Positions 1 through 8,538 of a stretch of DNA of 64,000 bases are shown here, in pieces (position 1 is the stretch's first letter; every line of letters begins with the position of its first letter). The notes under the pieces were generated by a model that ran no database searches, was not told where the DNA came from, and saw only the letters and a program-made list of their open reading frames with translations. Source of the DNA: Bacillota bacterium (GTDB lineage Bacteria; Bacillota; Dethiobacteria; Dethiobacterales; Dethiobacteraceae); assembly GCA_018725565.1 (NCBI GenBank), contig QLUR01000004.1, forward strand, positions 1 to 64,000, written 5' to 3'. The position numbers were made by a program, and so were the translations under genes.

Positions 1-58
1 TTTGCCGCGGACAATACTTGCCGGATTGGCGGACCATGTGCTGCAGCGAAACGGTTAG
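1..58 (+). CDS. Possible 3' end of an upstream gene (partial)
   Basis: Reading from base 2 gives an open stretch of 18 codons ending LADHVLQRNG and a TAG stop at 56-58. It would be the tail of a plus-strand gene that begins outside the window. The stop overlaps the stop of the convergent terpene synthase gene, as is common for compactly packed convergent genes. It is too short to assign a family, and could be chance. Confidence 0.3.
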   Translation, partial: LPRTILAGLADHVLQRNG

Positions 59-1122
59 ATGACCCCGCGGCGGCGCAAGCCGAGGCAGACGCGGTGCATT
101 CGGGATGCCTCGGGTCCGCCCGCGCGCAGCAGACGCTGCGCCGTTTTTTTTCTCTCCGGAGTTAGTGCCTTGGGGTCGGAAAGGTAGAGAGCCAGCAAAC
201 CGCTGACAACCATTCCGTGAAAGGCCGGACGGGGCAGCGCCTCCACCCTTTGCAGCGCCTCCCGCAGAAATCTGAGCAACCCTTCCTCGGCATCGCGGGG
301 GGAGGGGTAATAAGACACGAAATTCAGGTCGTTGTATGTTTTATCCTCGTTTAAGTCAATAAAATAATCGAGCAGGATATGGAGGCCGCATATCCAGGGG
401 AAATAGCAGGACAGAATCCCGGCTATCTCCTTGCCGCCCGCCGGACCAGCCGCCGCCCTGGCTGACAAGGCGAAAAGGCCGAGCGTTGACCCCGCGGCGG
501 CGGCGAATTCCCACCAGGTTAGGCTGGGCGGCTTACTGGGATTGCCTGTAAACCAGTCGACAAGTTTTTGCTCACGCTGCTCTGCGGCAAGATGCTTGAG
601 GACTTGCAGTTCAATGTAGAGGGCGGCAAGACCGGCTATTTCTTCCCTGACATCGCCAAGGCCCGGCAGAAATGCGAGCACGCGTGAGCCGGCTGCCACA
701 AGCGCGTCAAGATATCCGCCGTCGTTGCTGTGAGGAAAATACTGATACCAGTCCCGACGTACGGCGGCGGGGTCAAGTGCCGCATACATTGAACGGTGCA
801 AGCTCCGGTAGCCTTCCTCGCCGGCTCCCTCCACCCGGTCACAGAGGTTGTCCAGATAGTCGCTGATAGTCTGCAGCGCCACTATCAAGGTAAGCAACCG
901 GTGCTGCTGTCCCGGAGCGTACAGGGTATAGATGCTCCCGCCCAGGCAGTGAAACCTTTTTTCGGCGATGCTGGCCAGTGCTTGTTTGCGCAGCTCGTCG
1001 TCAGGGATGGCCAAAGCGCGGACGCGCCAGAAAGCCAGCTCCTTTTCCACCGCGGGAAAAATCCGGAATATGTACGGGAAGATGAGCAGACGGTCCTTGA
1101 AACTTTCGATGATAGTTTGCAT
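55..1122 (-). CDS. ytpB: DUF2600 / YtpB-type terpene synthase
   Basis: This 355-residue protein matches the DUF2600 family. Its characterised member, Bacillus YtpB, cyclises a C35 polyprenyl diphosphate to tetraprenyl-beta-curcumene, the precursor of sesquarterpenes. An Asp-rich segment, DYLDNLCDR, lies near residue 90 and a second, LLDYFIDLNED, near 250; both fit metal-diphosphate binding in all-alpha terpene synthases. The length is normal and no signal peptide is seen. A GAGGAAA site precedes the ATG. The gene is monocistronic, and no squalene-hopene-type cyclase is present in the window. Family assignment is firm; the exact product is inferred. Confidence 0.85.
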   Translation of the reverse strand: MQTIIESFKDRLLIFPYIFRIFPAVEKELAFWRVRALAIPDDELRKQALASIAEKRFHCLGGSIYTLYAPGQQHRLLTLIVALQTISDYLDNLCDRVEGAGEEGYRSLHRSMYAALDPAAVRRDWYQYFPHSNDGGYLDALVAAGSRVLAFLPGLGDVREEIAGLAALYIELQVLKHLAAEQREQKLVDWFTGNPSKPPSLTWWEFAAAAGSTLGLFALSARAAAGPAGGKEIAGILSCYFPWICGLHILLDYFIDLNEDKTYNDLNFVSYYPSPRDAEEGLLRFLREALQRVEALPRPAFHGMVVSGLLALYLSDPKALTPERKKTAQRLLRAGGPEASRMHRVCLGLRRRGVI

Positions 1123-1382
1123 GCTGGTTTCCTCGAAAAACCTCCCTGGAGGTCAGGCCATGAAAATTATTTTCGCAAATATTATGTCCCAATACCGTGT
1201 CGAGTTCATGGCTTTTGATTACCCGCTAATCGCCTGCTTATTCAGAAGGCCAAAGCGGGGCACTGCTGACCGGTCGATCCGCAGGAAAAAACGCTCGAAT
1301 GCTTTGTACTCCGGGAAGCCGCTTACGTTCTGGTGGCCTCGGGAACGGATCAGTGAAAAAAAAGTTTTGAGCCAAGAACCCT

Positions 1383-1784
1383 TTATGGAACGGTTATAAA
1401 CTGCTCGCTGGCGAAATGTGCGTCGAGGGTTAAGGCCTGACTGATCCTCAGCCTGCGCATGACGACAAACGAAGTGCAGTCAGTAAAACTGTACGCTTTG
1501 TCAGCCCGCGCGGAAAAAAGAGTCCATGCCTCGTTGTCGTCGGCTGGGGTAACGTGTTCCAGGAGCAAAGACTTTGGGTCCCGCAAGAGTTTTCCGACCC
1601 GAAGGGCAGAGTCATGCCCCATACGAAGCCGTACCAGGGTGACAAGTTCGTCGAAAATGTAGCTTGAGGTTACCAGCTTGCCGTGGAAGTTGTGTAAATA
1701 ATTTCTTACTGAAGTGTGAGCCGGATCCGTCCTGTTGACGTACGCATACCAGGCGCTTGTATCTACAAACAGCCAGGTTTTCAT
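1383..1784 (-). CDS. vapC: PIN-domain ribonuclease toxin (VapC-like)
   Basis: A 133-residue PIN-domain protein. It begins with the typical strand plus first acidic residue (LFVDTSAWYAY, D8), then a central acid in the IFDELVTL segment, then a downstream Asp pair in FTDCTSF and TLDAHF. These four acids would bind the metal used for RNA cleavage. The ATG overlaps the stop of the ribbon-helix-helix gene by 4 bases (ATGA), so the two are translationally coupled as a toxin-antitoxin pair. Likely target is RNA; specificity cannot be read from sequence. Confidence 0.85.
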   Translation of the reverse strand: MKTWLFVDTSAWYAYVNRTDPAHTSVRNYLHNFHGKLVTSSYIFDELVTLVRLRMGHDSALRVGKLLRDPKSLLLEHVTPADDNEAWTLFSARADKAYSFTDCTSFVVMRRLRISQALTLDAHFASEQFITVP

Positions 1785-2017
1785 GGTTGTTTGTAGAGTA
1801 CACTGTCATGTTCTTTACCGCTTATCTCCCGGTCCTCGCCGATTCCTTCAATTGACTGCAGCCGTTCTCTTACTGCCCCATAATTGCTGATAGTGAATTG
1901 TGACAAAATCTGTCGCAGAGCCTCGGACATGCTGATACCGTCACGTTGTGCGATGCTTTTCAGATAACGGTACTGTTCTTCTTCTAGTAATAACTGAGTA
2001 CGATATTTTTTGGACAT
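1781..2017 (-). CDS. Ribbon-helix-helix antitoxin
   Basis: A 78-residue protein starting MSKKYRTQLLLEEEQYRYL with a short beta strand followed by two helices (SIAQRDGISMSEALRQIL), the CopG/RHH DNA-binding fold. A start 8 codons further upstream is possible, but AGGAGGTGG lies 6 bases before the ATG at 2017, so that start was chosen. The gene precedes and overlaps the PIN toxin gene. It should neutralise the toxin and repress its own promoter, where a 7-bp tandem repeat sits. Confidence 0.8.
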   Translation of the reverse strand: MSKKYRTQLLLEEEQYRYLKSIAQRDGISMSEALRQILSQFTISNYGAVRERLQSIEGIGEDREISGKEHDSVLYKQP

Positions 2018-2033
2018 CTCTCCACCTCCTGAG

Positions 2034-2066
2034 TACATCATACATCATACATCATGATATAATCAA
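2034..2066 (-). promoter_or_regulatory. Toxin-antitoxin promoter with triple 7-bp operator repeat
   Basis: On the minus strand a -35 TTGATT (2061-2066) and a -10 TATGAT (2037-2042) are 18 bases apart. The unit TGATGTA is repeated exactly three times in tandem over 2034-2054, covering the spacer and -10. Short tandem direct repeats are a common RHH antitoxin operator, so autoregulation is inferred. Confidence 0.5.
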
Positions 2067-2087
2067 GAAAATATGCGGATATGGGCC

Positions 2088-2116
2088 TTGACTTTTGCCT
2101 GGCCTGGTGGTACGAT
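2088..2116 (+). promoter_or_regulatory. Sigma-A-type promoter of the arginine operon
   Basis: TTGACT at 2088-2093 and TACGAT at 2111-2116 are separated by 17 bases. The expected transcription start, near 2123, falls just ahead of the T-box leader. Confidence 0.6.
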
Positions 2117-2122
2117 TAGGCC

Positions 2123-2383
2123 AATTTAAATTATCAGGGCCATGATGGGGAGAGTAGGTTTGCCGGAAGTACAAGCGAGCCCGGGACGGTGGGAGCCGGG
2201 CATGGAAGGCAAAGTGAAGCGCACCCCGGAGCCGCGCGCCAAACGGCCGGAGCTTGGTAGGTTGCGCCGGGGAATGCCCGTTACAGCACGCCGTGTTTGC
2301 ACGGGTTAAGTGGGCCTTTGGCCAATAAAGGTGGTACCGCGAGAGACCTCTCGTCCTTATTTCGGGCGGGAGTTTTATTTTTT
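2123..2383 (+). promoter_or_regulatory. T-box riboswitch, arginine-type, upstream of argC
   Basis: The leader carries the conserved T-box AAGGTGGTACCGCG at 2328-2341, with the UGGU bulge that pairs with the tRNA acceptor end at 2332-2335. It also shows the early GGGGAGAGTAG element near 2147 typical of stem I. In the stem I segment GTGAAGCGCACCCC, the triplet CGC (2220-2222) followed by A is the best specifier candidate, reading Arg. Uncharged tRNA-Arg would stabilise the antiterminator and switch on the arginine genes. The T-box is certain; the specifier codon is inferred and fits the downstream genes. Confidence 0.9.
2348..2383 (+). terminator. T-box-controlled intrinsic terminator
   Basis: CTCTCGTCC (2348-2356) pairs over 9 bp, two of them G-U, with GGGCGGGAG (2364-2372), followed directly by TTTTATTTTTT. 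It is the terminator alternative to the T-box antiterminator. Confidence 0.85.
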
Positions 2384-2408
2384 AATAAGCTCAGGGGAGT
2401 GCAGAGAA

Positions 2409-3455
2409 ATGTTAAAAGTGGCTGTTGTGGGCGCTACCGGTTATACCGGACGCGAGTTGGTGCAGATTCTGGCCTGCCATCCCAAGGTGCGGCTCTTCTG
2501 CCTGACATCGGAAAGTTCCGCCGGCTTACGTTTCGACCAAGTTTATCCCCAGTTCCGTTCACTGGTGGAACTGCCGCTCGAAAAATTGACAGAGGTGGAA
2601 GCGCTGGCCGAAAGTGATTTTATTTTCAGCGCCTTGCCGCACGGGCTGTCGCTGGAGATGGTGCCGGCACTCCTGGCGACGGGCAGGCCGGTGGTGGATT
2701 TAAGCGGCGATTTTCGCCTGAAAGACGGGGAACTTTACCGGCAGTGGTACGGATATAACCATGACTGCCGCGAGCTGTTAGCTGCTAGTACTTACGGATT
2801 GCCCGAGTTTAACCGGGAGGCGATTGGCAAGTCCAGGTTTATCGCCAACCCGGGCTGCTATCCGACCAGTGTTCTGCTGCCGCTTGGCCCGCTGCTGCGG
2901 GAGGGGGTCATCGACCCGGATGAGATTGTCATTGACGCCAAGTCGGGTGTTTCCGGCGCGGGCCGGCAGGCAAAGCTGCCCTTCCATTTTCCGGAGTGCG
3001 CGGAAAATTTCAAAGCCTACAAGGTGGCGGAGCATCAGCACACTCCGGAAATCGAGCAGGAACTGGCCGCAATCTGTAACCGTCCGCTCCGCGTTGCCTT
3101 TACCGCTCACCTGGTGCCGATGGTGCGCGGAATACTATCCACCATTTACTTGCGGGCCGTTTCCGGTACTGGCGAGCAGGACTTATGGGCCGTGTATGAC
3201 CGGCATTTTGCCGGCGAGCCTTTTATCCGCCTGCTGCGTCCGCCGGAGTTGCCGGAGACTAAGTTTGTCAGCGGCAGTAATTTTTGTGATATTACTTTCC
3301 GCCTTGACCGCCGGACGGGGCGGCTGATTGTTATCTCAGTTATCGATAATCTGGTTAAGGGGGCTGCCGGACAGGCGGTGCAAAACATGAATATTATGCA
3401 AGGCTGGCCGGAGGAGACCGGCCTGAAAGGAGTGATGCCGGATGAAGTTTCATAA
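2409..3455 (+). CDS. argC: N-acetyl-gamma-glutamyl-phosphate reductase
   Basis: ArgC reduces N-acetylglutamyl phosphate to the semialdehyde with NADPH, the third step of arginine synthesis. The 348-residue product opens with the Rossmann motif VGATGYTGRE and has the active-site Cys at about residue 150 in FIANPGCYPTSVLLPLGPL. The reading frame stays open upstream into the terminator, but the ATG at 2409 has AGGGGAG about 10 bases before it and gives the normal N-terminus, so it was chosen. First gene of the operon; argJ starts inside its last codons. Confidence 0.97.
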   Translation: MLKVAVVGATGYTGRELVQILACHPKVRLFCLTSESSAGLRFDQVYPQFRSLVELPLEKLTEVEALAESDFIFSALPHGLSLEMVPALLATGRPVVDLSGDFRLKDGELYRQWYGYNHDCRELLAASTYGLPEFNREAIGKSRFIANPGCYPTSVLLPLGPLLREGVIDPDEIVIDAKSGVSGAGRQAKLPFHFPECAENFKAYKVAEHQHTPEIEQELAAICNRPLRVAFTAHLVPMVRGILSTIYLRAVSGTGEQDLWAVYDRHFAGEPFIRLLRPPELPETKFVSGSNFCDITFRLDRRTGRLIVISVIDNLVKGAAGQAVQNMNIMQGWPEETGLKGVMPDEVS

Positions 3456-4647
3456 AGCAGAGGGCGGCATTGCGGCGCCCAGGGGCTTTCTGGCCGCGGG
3501 AATCCATTGCGGAATTAAACACAACAAAAAGGATCTGGCGCTTGTCTATTCGGAAACACCGGCCGCCGCCGCAGGTGTTTATACGCGAAACCGGGTGCAG
3601 GCGGCACCCGTGCTGGTCAGCCGCGAACATCTGGCCGGCGGAGCGGCGCGGGCGGTACTGTGCAACAGCGGCTGTGCCAATGCCTGCACCGGCGAACAGG
3701 GATTGCTTGACGCGCGGCGCATGGCGGCGCTGACTGCCGGGGCGCTGGGTATTGCCGCCCGCGAGGTGGTGGTAGCTTCCACCGGCGTCATCGGCGCTTA
3801 CCTGCCTATGCAGATACTGGAAAAGGGCGTCCCGGAGATTGCCGGTCGCCTCTCAAAGGGTGGGGGAGGCGAGGCGGCCGAGGCCATTATGACTACGGAC
3901 CTGGCGGTCAAGGAGTGCGCGTACAGGCTGCCCATCGGCGGAAAACCGGTAACGGTGGGCGGCATGGCCAAAGGCTCAGGGATGATTTACCCCAACATGG
4001 CTACCATGCTGGCCTTTGTCACCACCGATGCGGCTATCGCCCCGGAGTTGCTGGCCAAGGCGCTGAAATATACCGTAAACCGTTCTTATAACCTGACTAC
4101 CGTGGATGGCAATACCAGCACGAATGATATGGCGGTGGTGCTGGCCGGCGGTGCCGCCGGCAATCAGCCGATTGTTACTGAAGGTGAGGACTATCACCGG
4201 TTCCTGGCGCTGCTGCAGCGAGTCAACACTGAACTGGCGCAAAAAATTGTCCGCGATGGCGAAGGAGCCACCAAATTTATCGAGCTGACCGTCAGGCGGG
4301 CTCCATCTTTTACCGCCGGCAGGACGCTGGCCATGGGTATCTTAAACTCAACGCTGGTCAAGACTGCGTTTTTTGGCGCAGACGCCAACTGGGGCAGGAT
4401 TCTCTCGGCCATGGGCCAGACAGAGGCGGAGTTTTACCCGGAGCGTGTCGATATCTATCTTGGCGAACTGCAGGTGGCCCGTGACGGGCGGGGAGTGCCG
4501 TTTGACGAAACACATGCGAAAGAGATTCTGAGCAAAAAGGACATCAAGGTAACGGTTGACCTAGATATGGGAGGCGAAACAGTTACCGCCTGGGGCACGG
4601 ATTTGAGCCTGGACTATATTAAAATCAACGCCAGCTATCGCAGCTAG
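3442..4647 (+). CDS. argJ: Glutamate N-acetyltransferase / ornithine acetyltransferase
   Basis: ArgJ moves the acetyl group from N-acetylornithine to glutamate (cyclic pathway); bifunctional members also use acetyl-CoA. The 401-residue precursor carries the self-cleavage site in NMATMLAFVTTDAA, with Thr188 as the new N-terminal nucleophile of the beta chain. The start overlaps argC by 14 bases and has GAAAGGAGTG upstream. No argA was seen in the window, which makes a bifunctional role plausible but not shown. Confidence 0.97.
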   Translation: MKFHKAEGGIAAPRGFLAAGIHCGIKHNKKDLALVYSETPAAAAGVYTRNRVQAAPVLVSREHLAGGAARAVLCNSGCANACTGEQGLLDARRMAALTAGALGIAAREVVVASTGVIGAYLPMQILEKGVPEIAGRLSKGGGGEAAEAIMTTDLAVKECAYRLPIGGKPVTVGGMAKGSGMIYPNMATMLAFVTTDAAIAPELLAKALKYTVNRSYNLTTVDGNTSTNDMAVVLAGGAAGNQPIVTEGEDYHRFLALLQRVNTELAQKIVRDGEGATKFIELTVRRAPSFTAGRTLAMGILNSTLVKTAFFGADANWGRILSAMGQTEAEFYPERVDIYLGELQVARDGRGVPFDETHAKEILSKKDIKVTVDLDMGGETVTAWGTDLSLDYIKINASYRS

Positions 4648-4672
4648 CGGGACTGAAGAAGGGGAATTCAAG

Positions 4673-5590
4673 ATGAGTAAAGAAATAAAAGAGTTGATTG
4701 CCAAGGCGGAGGTGCTGATCGAGGCGCTTCCGTACCTGAGAAAGTTTGCCGATAAGTCCTTTGTCATCAAGTACGGCGGTCAGGCTATGGTTTCCGAGGA
4801 GTTCAAAAAGTCGGTGATCATGGACCTGATCTTGCTGAAGTACATTGGTATCAATCCTATCCTGGTGCACGGCGGCGGCGCTGAAGTGACCAGAATGCTG
4901 GAGCGCTTGGGCAAAAAGGCTGTTTTTGCCAACGGGCTGCGCGTTACTGACGCGGAGACGATGGAAGTGGTGGAGATGGTGCTGGTCGGCAAGGTCAATA
5001 AAGAGATTGTCGGACTGATTAACCGCCACGGAGGCAAAGCGGTAGGATTGTCAGGCAAAGACGCCGATTTGCTGGTGGCCAGGCGCCGGCCGCCGGAGAA
5101 AGTTAACGGCAGTGAGCAGGTAGTGGACCTGGGGCAGGTGGGAGACATTGAGCAGGTGAACCCGGGCGTGTTGCAGACGTTGTGCAGCCAGGGGTACATT
5201 CCGGTCATCTCCTCCATCGCAGTCGGCCGGGAGGGTGAGAGCCTGAACATTAATGCCGACCATGTGGCCGGCCAGCTGGCGGCGGCGCTGCGCGCGGAAA
5301 AACTGATTCTGCTGACCGATGTGGAAGGGATTTTTGCCGACCCGGCCATACCAGGTTCGCTTATTTCCACCTTGCCGAAGGAGCAGGCGCTGGCCATGAT
5401 TCGGGCCGGGAAAATCAACAAGGGGATGATTCCCAAGGTGGAGGCCTGCCTAATGGCCCTTGAACAGGGCGTAGGACGTACGCACATTATCGACGGCCGC
5501 TTGCCCCATGCCCTGCTGCTGGAAATATTTACAGACCACGGCATCGGAACGATGGTTACGGAGCAAGGAGAAAATGGAAATGGAAATTAA
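4673..5590 (+). CDS. argB: Acetylglutamate kinase
   Basis: ArgB phosphorylates N-acetylglutamate with ATP. The 305-residue protein has the amino-acid-kinase motifs FVIKYGGQAM near residue 30 and the phosphate-binding VHGGGAEVTRML near 63, and ends with the conserved ADHVAGQLAAAL and LTDVEGI segments. It has an N-terminal helix of about 25 residues ahead of the kinase core, a feature found in arginine-inhibited hexameric kinases, so feedback inhibition by arginine is likely but inferred. AAGGGGAA precedes the ATG. Confidence 0.97.
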   Translation: MSKEIKELIAKAEVLIEALPYLRKFADKSFVIKYGGQAMVSEEFKKSVIMDLILLKYIGINPILVHGGGAEVTRMLERLGKKAVFANGLRVTDAETMEVVEMVLVGKVNKEIVGLINRHGGKAVGLSGKDADLLVARRRPPEKVNGSEQVVDLGQVGDIEQVNPGVLQTLCSQGYIPVISSIAVGREGESLNINADHVAGQLAAALRAEKLILLTDVEGIFADPAIPGSLISTLPKEQALAMIRAGKINKGMIPKVEACLMALEQGVGRTHIIDGRLPHALLLEIFTDHGIGTMVTEQGENGNGN

Positions 5591-6842
5591 AGAGCTGGAA
5601 AAAAAATTTATCATCAATACCTACAACCGCCGACCGGAAACGACTATCCTGATCAAGCGCGGTGAAGGGGTTTACGTTTGGGACGAGTCGGGGAACAGGT
5701 ACATGGATTTTGTGGGCGGACTGGCCGTAAACAGCCTGGGGCATTGCCACCCGGCGGTGGTGGAGGCAGTTTGCCGCCAGGCGGAAAAATTATTGCACGC
5801 CTCCAACCTGTATTACACAGAGCCGCAGGTCCGCCTGGCGGAGATGTTGGTCCGCTATTCCGTGGCTGACAAAGTTTTTTTCTGCAACAGCGGCGCTGAG
5901 GCCAACGAGGCCGCTATTAAGCTGGCCCGCAAGTACGGCAAGCAAAAGCGGGGGGCTGACGCTCATGAAATAATTACCGCCGAACGCTCTTTCCACGGCA
6001 GGACGCTGGCGGCGGTCACCGCTACGGGACAGCCCAAATATCACCAAGGTTTTGAGCCGCTGGTCAGCGGTTTCCGGTACGGCCGCTTCAATGACTTAGA
6101 CTCTTTCGCTGCTTTGGTCAACGAAAAGACGTGCGCTATCCTGATGGAACCGCTCCAGGGCGAAGGCGGGGTTTATCCCGCCAACCAAGAGTTTCTGGCG
6201 GGTTTGCGGCGGCTTTGTGATGAAAATGACTTGCTTTTGGTTTTCGACGAGGTTCAGTGCGGCATCGGACGAACAGGCCGTCTTTTTGCCTATGAACACT
6301 TTGCTGTGGAGCCGGATGCCTTTACCCTGGCCAAAGCCCTGGGAGGCGGGTTGCCTATCGGCGCGTTGTGCGTCAGGGGTGAGGCGGCCGACTGCTTTGT
6401 TCCCGGTGACCACGCTTCTACTTTCGGCGGCAATCCGGTGGCTTGCGCCGCGGCGCTGGCTGTGCTGGAGGTTGTCCTGGGGAGCGGATTTCTGGCGCAC
6501 GTGGAGAAGATGGGCGATTACCTGATGACGCTGCTCCGGCAGCTTCAGTCCTCGCCCCTTGCAGATGTGCGAGGGTTAGGACTGATGGTGGGAATGGAAT
6601 TCGACGGAGATGGAGGCGCCCTGGCTGCTTACTGCCAGGAAAGAGGCCTGCTGCTGAACTGTATCGGCGGCAAGGTGCTGCGGTTTTTGCCGCCTTTGAT
6701 CGTGGAGCAGGAACATCTCGACGTTGCCGTGACTTTGCTCGGTCAGGCGCTGCAGGCGGTGACGGGGCAGGAAAAGCAGGCAAAGGTGGAGAATGTAACA
6801 GATGGCCGGCTGGATGAGGCCTGTCTGGAGGAATGTAGTTGA
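5580..6842 (+). CDS. argD: Acetylornithine aminotransferase
   Basis: ArgD is a PLP enzyme that converts N-acetylglutamate semialdehyde to N-acetylornithine with glutamate as amino donor. Motifs are CNSGAEANEAAIKLARK, the cofactor-binding LLVFDEVQCGIGRTG, and the lysine of FTLAKALGGGLPIGAL that forms the Schiff base. Two in-frame ATGs exist at 5574 and 5580. AAGGAG ends at 5570, giving spacings of 3 and 9 bases, so 5580 is preferred. Either way the gene overlaps the end of argB. Confidence 0.95.
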   Translation: MEIKELEKKFIINTYNRRPETTILIKRGEGVYVWDESGNRYMDFVGGLAVNSLGHCHPAVVEAVCRQAEKLLHASNLYYTEPQVRLAEMLVRYSVADKVFFCNSGAEANEAAIKLARKYGKQKRGADAHEIITAERSFHGRTLAAVTATGQPKYHQGFEPLVSGFRYGRFNDLDSFAALVNEKTCAILMEPLQGEGGVYPANQEFLAGLRRLCDENDLLLVFDEVQCGIGRTGRLFAYEHFAVEPDAFTLAKALGGGLPIGALCVRGEAADCFVPGDHASTFGGNPVACAAALAVLEVVLGSGFLAHVEKMGDYLMTLLRQLQSSPLADVRGLGLMVGMEFDGDGGALAAYCQERGLLLNCIGGKVLRFLPPLIVEQEHLDVAVTLLGQALQAVTGQEKQAKVENVTDGRLDEACLEECS

Positions 6843-7771
6843 TGGGCGAGATGCGCGGCCGGGACTTTCTCTCGGCTAACGATTTCAGCAAAGAAGAGTT
6901 GCGGGAGATACTGGCTGAAGCCCTGCGCCTGAAGCGGGAATTAAAAGAAGGGAAGGAGCACTGCCTGTTAAAAGGGCGGACGCTCGGCATGGTTTTTCAG
7001 AAGCCGTCCACCCGCACGCGCGTTTCTTTTGAGGTGGCCATGTGGCAGTTGGGCGGGCAGGCCTTGTTTTTAAGCGCGCAGGATCTGCAGATCGGGCGCG
7101 GAGAGCCGTTGAAGGACACGGCCCGGACGCTTTCGCGCTATCTGGACGGGATCATGATCCGCACCTTTGCCCACAGTGAGGCCGAAGAACTGGCGGCTTT
7201 CGCCAGTGTGCCGGTGATCAACGGCCTGACTGACCTGCTGCATCCCTGCCAGGCTATGGCAGACATGCTGACGCTCCTGGAACATTTCGGCCGGCTGGAA
7301 GGTTTGCAGCTGGCCTATGTCGGTGACGGCAACAACGTGGTGCACTCCCTGATGCTGGCCGCCACCAGGCTGGGTTTGCAGATGGCCGTTGCCACACCGC
7401 CAGGATACGAGCCTGACCAGGAAATAGTTGACGCGGCGAGAATCAACAGCGCGCGTGCGGGGACAAACCTGCTGGTGACCAACGACCCGGAGCTGGCTGT
7501 TATGGGGGCGCAGGCCGTGTATACCGATGTGTGGGCCAGCATGGGCCAGGAGGCCGAGCACGCGGAGAGATGCGCTTTGTTTCAGCCTTACCAGCTGAAC
7601 AGCCGGCTGCTGGCTCAGGCTGTACCCGGAGCGCTGGTCCTGCACTGCCTTCCCGCTCACCGAGGCGAGGAAATTACGGAGCAGGTGCTGGAAGGGCCGC
7701 AGTCGGTGGTCTTTGACCAGGCGGAAAACAGGCTGCATGTCCAGAAGGCGATTTTGGCCGCCCTTCTGTAA
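6842..7771 (+). CDS. argF: Ornithine carbamoyltransferase
   Basis: ArgF makes citrulline from ornithine and carbamoyl phosphate. The 309-residue protein shows KPSTRTRVSFEVAM near residue 55 (carbamoyl phosphate site), HPCQAMAD near 140 and the ornithine-side HCLPAHRGEE near 270. The ATG at 6842 overlaps the argD stop by one base; a TTG directly before it (6839) is an alternative, and GGAGGA lies upstream of both. Confidence 0.96.
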   Translation: MGEMRGRDFLSANDFSKEELREILAEALRLKRELKEGKEHCLLKGRTLGMVFQKPSTRTRVSFEVAMWQLGGQALFLSAQDLQIGRGEPLKDTARTLSRYLDGIMIRTFAHSEAEELAAFASVPVINGLTDLLHPCQAMADMLTLLEHFGRLEGLQLAYVGDGNNVVHSLMLAATRLGLQMAVATPPGYEPDQEIVDAARINSARAGTNLLVTNDPELAVMGAQAVYTDVWASMGQEAEHAERCALFQPYQLNSRLLAQAVPGALVLHCLPAHRGEEITEQVLEGPQSVVFDQAENRLHVQKAILAALL

Positions 7772-7858
7772 CAGCCCGGGTTGAGACGGATAAAATATTC
7801 TTTTGTTTTCTCCGGAATCTGTCATCAGGTGCTTTATCCGGAAAGGAGCATCGGTCTA

Positions 7859-8536
7859 ATGAAGCCGGTGGTAATTATCAACGACAGGACTTATGAACGG
7901 GTCCCGGTAAAAACACACCTGATTTCATTTGGCGAAGATCTTGTGCAGGTGTTGCACAAGTATGCAGGGCCGCTGTTTCAGCAGGGTGACTGGATCGCTG
8001 TCTCGGAAAAAGTGGTTTCCGTTTGTCAGAACAATGTCCGCCATATTTCAACCGTTAAAGCCGGTTGGTTGGCGAAGGTTATTGTCAGGGGGGTAAAAAA
8101 ATACCCGAATGACATCGGGTTTTCCCGGCCGGAGAAAATGCAGCTGGTCGTGGAAATATCAGGGATATTTAGGGTTTTGCTGGCCATGTTTTTTGGTGCT
8201 CTCGGCAAGCTGGTGGGGATTCGCGGTATTTTTTGGCATATCGCCGGTAAGCGCGTTGCTGAGATTGACGGCTTTAACCCAGCGGGGATGTATCCCTATA
8301 CGGAGTATGCTGCTTTGCCCCCGCAACAGCCGGCGAAAGTCTGTCAGGAAATCGAGGATAAACTGGGGATGCCGGCAGTCATTATTGACGGCAATAACAT
8401 TAATGTTAAAATTATCGCGCAAAGCAGGCAGGTTCCGGTGGACAAAAAAGCGGCCCGCCTGATACTGCTTGACAACCCGATGGGACAGGACCGGGAGCTG
8501 ACGCCTTTTATTATCGTACGCAAAGTGAGGGATTAG
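7859..8536 (+). CDS. CofE-like protein (F420-0:gamma-glutamyl ligase family)
   Basis: This 225-residue protein resembles the CofE / F420-0:gamma-glutamyl ligase fold. Typical pieces are the N-terminal [31 protein letters not shown], a [20 protein letters not shown]-like central loop (about 140-160) and an [11 protein letters not shown] segment near 180. CofE adds gamma-linked glutamates to coenzyme F420, but no other F420 gene is visible here. The gene sits between argF and argG, with AAAGGAG before the ATG at 7859 and only 2 bases to argG, so it is co-expressed with arginine synthesis. A gamma-glutamyl or amide ligase role on another substrate is possible. Family moderately sure, substrate unknown. 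Confidence 0.75.
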   Translation: MKPVVIINDRTYERVPVKTHLISFGEDLVQVLHKYAGPLFQQGDWIAVSEKVVSVCQNNVRHISTVKAGWLAKVIVRGVKKYPNDIGFSRPEKMQLVVEISGIFRVLLAMFFGALGKLVGIRGIFWHIAGKRVAEIDGFNPAGMYPYTEYAALPPQQPAKVCQEIEDKLGMPAVIIDGNNINVKIIAQSRQVPVDKKAARLILLDNPMGQDRELTPFIIVRKVRD

Positions 8537-8538
8537 GG

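Noticed and set aside
968-1399. 143-codon plus-strand frame across the ytpB start
   Set aside because: No ribosome site and mostly antisense to the terpene synthase; the 1123-1382 gap holds no convincing gene on either strand.
2034-2054. CRISPR-like short repeats
   Set aside because: The unit is 7 bases with no spacers; it is a tandem operator repeat, and no CRISPR array exists in the window.
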